Shown here: piece after piece, positions 18,198 to 21,186 of the stretch
Position numbering within the stretch: the first letter of the stretch is position 1
How the letters are laid out: the number at the start of each line of letters is the position of its first letter
Assembly: GCF_000417875.1 (NCBI RefSeq)
Contig: NW_006920881.1
Coordinates: 102,960 to 124,145, forward strand
From: Pseudozyma flocculosa PF-1
Lineage: Eukaryota; Basidiomycota; Ustilaginomycetes; Ustilaginales; Ustilaginaceae
Length of the DNA: 21,186 nt
Direction: 5' to 3'
Program-made: the position numbers and the translations under genes
The notes under the pieces: model-generated
Database searches by the model: none
What the model was told of the DNA's origin: nothing
The model's input: only the letters and a program-made list of their open reading frames with translations

Positions 18198-19113
18198 GCT
18201 GTCTGACTAGGCTGTGTGCAGCGCGGGTGGTGACGAGCGGCGGCCGGGTGCGCAGTCGGTCGGTCGGTGAGTCGGTCGACTGGCGGTCAAGCAGAAAGCT
18301 GGCAGGAGGGATGAGCGCTGTCGAATCTGTCCGGCGTGAAGTGCAAATGGAAGTCCAGAGCAGTCGTCAGGGGCGAGATGTCAAGAGGGTGAGCAGAGGT
18401 GGCGGGCAGGTGGAGAGCAGGAAGGAAGGCGAGCACGACAGGCCGAGTGCGTGCGCAGCAGCGGGCGGGTGTTGGTTTGGCGGCTGGCTGGCGGACTGGC
18501 TGGCTGGCTGGCTGCCTCTGCCTCTTCTCGCTCTGGCTGGCTTGGGCTTGGCTCGATGGCAGGCCTTCGCGCGCGGCCCACAGGCCCACGGGCAGAAAAA
18601 GTCAAAGCGGCAGAGTAGTCTGCCCGGCTTCCTTGGCTTTCTTCCCAGAGGCAGGCGGGCAGGCGCAGCTGCCCTAGCTGGCCGGGCGTGGCCAGGCCAG
18701 GCCTGCCGGGCGACCAACACGCGCGGGTGCTCGCCCTCGGCCTCGGCGCGCATCGATCAGGGCCCACTCGGCCGAGACACGAGCCCAGATGTCAGCCAGC
18801 CCTTCGCCACCCCGCTCCCGCGCGCCTTCACAACTCTGGCCCTCATCAAGCTACGGGTCGCGTGCACGCACGCAATCACGCGGCCTCCCCTGCGCCGGTG
18901 GGATCGCTCACACACGTTTCGACAGAGTCGCCAAACGCCAGTATGCGCCACACAAGGGCATCAGTGGCCAGCCGCTCCAGAAAAAGCGCACCACATGCCG
19001 CCGGGACATCGAACAAGCCAGGAACAGTACCGTGGAAATCTCAATTGCGAAGAGCCTGAGCAACAGCGACAACGCCATGCGCACAAGAGCGCTCGAGCAC
19101 CTCCTTGGCACCC
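18198..19113. promoter_or_regulatory. TCP1 promoter and 3' flank of uS13m gene
   Basis: 916 bases between the TCP1 start and the last proposed stop of the uS13m gene, both on the minus strand. The middle (18478-18720) is dominated by CTGG/CAGG-type low-complexity sequence. I looked for tRNA boxes and heat-shock elements and saw no convincing one. No gene is supported. Confidence 0.5.
18496..18514. repeat. (CTGG)n tract upstream of TCP1
   Basis: Nearly five perfect CTGG units inside a longer CTGG/CAGG-rich block in the TCP1 upstream region. Confidence 0.8.
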
Positions 19114-20009
19114 TCATGGCGAGCCGTGGAAGCGCAGCTTGACCAACGGCTTGAGCAGCTCCATCAGGTCCGAGCTGTTGGATGTTGCAACATCGCGAGC
19201 AAACGACAGCCGTGCGTCAGTCGGCCTGGCTGCCCGGCACCAGCATCGAGCCCTCTTCGTCGGCAGCGCACTCACCTCTTCGTCTTTGACTGCGGTCCCG
19301 CTGGCGCAGAAGACGTGAACGCCCTCCTCTCGACGCGGTTGAGCTTCTTGGCCGTGTTGGCATTGGTGCTGGTCCGCTGGCCGCGCACGGGAAGGTGCGC
19401 CGCGTGTCGCCGTCCCTTGTAGCTTCCGACGGTACGGTGGTGGGCGATGTTGGCCTGCAGCTGCCGCCTCAGGTCGGCCTCGATGACGATGCTCCGCAGC
19501 GGATCCGTCGCGGGCGATGCCCTCCGCGACGGGGGCAGCTCCTGGTCGGGCACAGCGGGACCGGTCGATTCTTCTGCATTCCCCGACGACGCGGATGACG
19601 AGGATGACGACGAGGAAGGACTGACCGGGGTCGGTGACGTAGGGAAGTCCTTGCGCGCCGGGATGGTGCCGGGCGAAGAGAGGTAGGCCGAGAGCTGGGT
19701 GATTTGCGCCTCGGTCAAAGAAGACACTGGCGCCCGCTCGTGCAGTTGCAGACGCGCGCAGATCCGTCGCGCCGTGTCATACGAGATGCCATAGAAGCTC
19801 GTCAGGGCGATCTGCGAGGGTCGGTCGGCAGGCACAGCGCAAAGAAGGAGAGATCGGGTCGGGTCCGTGGACACGAGGCCGGCAAGCAGCGACTAGCGTG
19901 TTAGTGGAGCTGTCCACGAGCCTGTACGATCCCGACGAGGAGGCAGCCGCGCTCCGTTACTCACCCGGACCAGCTTGTGGTCTGGAAGGTGAACGCCGAG
20001 CATATACAT
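19114..20009 (-). CDS. SWS2: Mitochondrial small-subunit ribosomal protein uS13 (S13)
   Basis: Exons on the minus strand: 20009..19965, 19811..19276 and probably 19174..19114. Introns are 153 and 101 bases, both GTGAGT...CAG; 213 residues. If the second donor is not used, translation stops at TGA 19274..19272, giving 194 residues. uS13 sits in the head of the small subunit near the subunit interface. Seen: [15 protein letters not shown] in exon 1, joined to [21 protein letters not shown]; then [13 protein letters not shown]; an extra segment of about 59 residues (about 62-120) with a Ser run and acidic/Pro-rich sequence; then [42 protein letters not shown], the S13 signature. Organellar targeting is inferred from the fungal form; no classic presequence is visible. 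The third exon adds [21 protein letters not shown] favour it but cannot prove it. Neighbours are tandem (TCP1 to the left). Confidence 0.88.
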
Positions 20010-20920
20010 GGCGGCAGTCTAGATGAGGGAGGTCGGGATCGAGTGGAGGACAGGGCAGGGCAGGGCAGTTCGGCGGGTCGTTGTGGCAAGCTCGCAGTGT
20101 CGCTCCGGGAAAGCAGTCGCAAGATTAAGGATGCGATGGGAGAGAGCCGAAGGTAGTGTTCGTAGTGGCGAGTCCTGAGCCGTGCAAGAAGCGAGACTTC
20201 CGTAGGTGAGGCGGGGTGAAGATGGTGATGGTGATGGAAAGGTCAGGCGTGCAGCGGGCGACGGCCCCATTTTTCTTCCGGCCAGCATCCTGGTCCGGCC
20301 CACGTGACCTTCCCTGTTGCACGTGCCTGCCGAAAGTTGGTCGCCGTCCGCACGCCGCACATTGCACGCCGCACGGTGAGCAGATCCATGCAGCCTGCCC
20401 GACGCTACCTGCCTCCTAGATCGCGACACAGGCAAGACGACAGTCTCGAGACAAGCGAGGTGAGGAAGCAGATATAATTGTACCAGACCGAGAGGGGGCG
20501 ACGGATGCACACAAGGGCATCGGACAACCGCCTTCGTCCGCGGCGTCGGTGGCGGCGAGATGACAGGGAAGCCACGTTTCTAGGCCAGGCGGAACGAGGC
20601 GGGAAGAGTTGGGGGTGACGAGAGGGGGGGAGCGGTTATCGAGATCGCGGATCGAGGATCGAGCGAGGTAAAAGGGTGGAGCGAGTGAGTTGCAATCTCA
20701 CGAGCCTGTGGTATAGGGCGGCGGACCCAGGGTGGGCCTCATGACTCTGATTCAAGGAGGGCCTTTCCCCCGGACCGCTGCGGCGGGTTTGCGGTGTCCC
20801 GCAAGGCAGGTGAGGCGGAGCGCCGATCGCCGAGCGCTCCGTTCGCAGCCCTGATGCGTCTTCCGCATCGACTGCCAGCGTAGCAGCTGCGGCGGCGGCG
20901 ACGACGACGAGCGATCGGAT
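20010..20920. promoter_or_regulatory. Upstream region of uS13m gene and 3' flank of the right-edge gene
   Basis: 911 bases between two minus-strand genes. The part next to 20009 must hold the uS13m promoter. An AT-rich GATATAATTG stands out near 20470, but it is about 460 bases from the start codon and its role is unclear. The 20760-20910 part is GC-rich with short inverted segments and probably belongs to the 3' UTR of the gene at the edge. I see no tRNA and cannot support a snoRNA. Confidence 0.45.
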
Positions 20921-21186
20921 CTAGCTCCCGTTCATGCCGTCGGTGCCCGAAAACAGGCTGCCAAAGTTGCTGTCCCAGGCGTCACCCCCAAGCCCCGCCG
21001 AGCCGCCGCCCGTACCGTCGGTGGACAGATCGAAGTCGAAGATGTCGTTCATCGATCCGCCGAAGCCGAACATCGAGAAGTCGTCGTTGCCGAGGCCGGC
21101 TCCGGCGTTGCCCGACGGGTCTCCGCGTGGGGTTGGAGAGGTCGCCTGCGCCCATCGCCGCTCTTTGGCGCGCCACTCGCTGCTGG
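20921..21186 (-). CDS. C-terminus of an unrecognised protein, acidic-aromatic (5' end off window)
   Basis: An open frame runs from the right edge to TAG at 20923..20921; 88 codons including the stop are visible, first complete codon at 21184. The sequence starts SSEWRAKERRWAQATSPTPR and continues GDPSGNAGAGLG. It then has clustered acidic and aromatic residues: DDFSMFGFGG, MNDIFDFDLS, DAWDSNFGSLFSG, ending DGMNGS. I do not recognise the family. The alternation of Asp with Phe/Trp/Leu/Met in a Gly/Ser background resembles transcriptional activation domains, so a transcription factor or coactivator tail is one reading. A generic disordered tail is the other. The frame was chosen because it gives a coherent, low-Arg composition up to a stop; the other frames read as Arg/Pro-rich shadows. 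Confidence 0.5.
   Translation of the reverse strand, partial: SSEWRAKERRWAQATSPTPRGDPSGNAGAGLGNDDFSMFGFGGSMNDIFDFDLSTDGTGGGSAGLGGDAWDSNFGSLFSGTDGMNGS

Noticed and set aside
20019..20510. 163-codon minus-strand frame just upstream of the uS13m start
   Set aside because: Composition is Pro/Ser/Arg-rich without domain features, and it occupies the expected promoter and leader of uS13m; most likely chance.
20760..20900. Possible C/D-box snoRNA (TGATGC and CTGA-like words, short inverted segments)
   Set aside because: The boxes are imperfect and not properly spaced, and no terminal stem could be confirmed by eye; the segment is better explained as the 3' UTR of the edge gene.
1..21186. Transposon or horizontally acquired segment
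   Set aside because: No terminal repeats, integrase, transposase or reverse transcriptase motifs; base composition and splice signals are uniform, and most genes are conserved eukaryotic housekeeping genes.

Overview
This is a GC-rich, gene-dense eukaryotic nuclear window. Its genes are interrupted by short GT-AG introns (87 to 164 bases), most with GTGAGT-type donors. Conserved splice structure, codon use and protein similarity point to a basidiomycete fungus. My best inference is Ustilaginomycotina (smut relatives), but I cannot name the species. I rebuilt ten gene models plus one partial gene by joining exons where conserved protein motifs and splice signals agree. I see no transposon, tRNA, rRNA, CRISPR array or biosynthetic gene cluster.

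Layout, left to right. (1) The 3' end of PRP5, a spliceosomal DEAD-box helicase (+). (2) KTI12, Elongator/tRNA-modification factor (-), convergent with PRP5. (3) SDH1, mitochondrial succinate dehydrogenase flavoprotein (+), divergent from KTI12 across about 1 kb of promoter DNA. (4) An inositol-transporter-like MFS sugar porter (+). (5) TVP38, a Golgi VTT-domain membrane protein (-). (6) PSF2, GINS replication subunit (+), divergent from TVP38. (7) A GPH/SUT-type glucoside-sucrose transporter (-). (8) SmF, a spliceosomal Sm protein (+), divergent from the transporter. (9) TCP1/CCT1, chaperonin alpha subunit (-). (10) A mitochondrial ribosomal uS13 protein (-). (11) The C-terminus of an unrecognised protein (-), running off the right edge.

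The genes are mostly unrelated housekeeping functions: splicing, tRNA modification, TCA cycle/respiration, replication, protein folding, mitochondrial translation, secretory membranes, and two sugar transporters. Neighbours share divergent promoters or convergent 3' ends, but I see no evidence of a co-functional cluster or of a novel system.

The oddities lie in gene architecture and a few residues. There are three internal microexons (18, 20 and 24 bases) in three genes within about 6 kb, and a 9-base first coding exon in SmF. The MFS transporter has ATA where a start ATG would be expected. KTI12 has arginine in place of the Walker A lysine. In-frame TGA codons overlap 5' splice sites in TVP38 and uS13m. 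PSF2 carries a long acidic C-terminal tail, and aspartate-coding triplet tracts occur in several unrelated genes.
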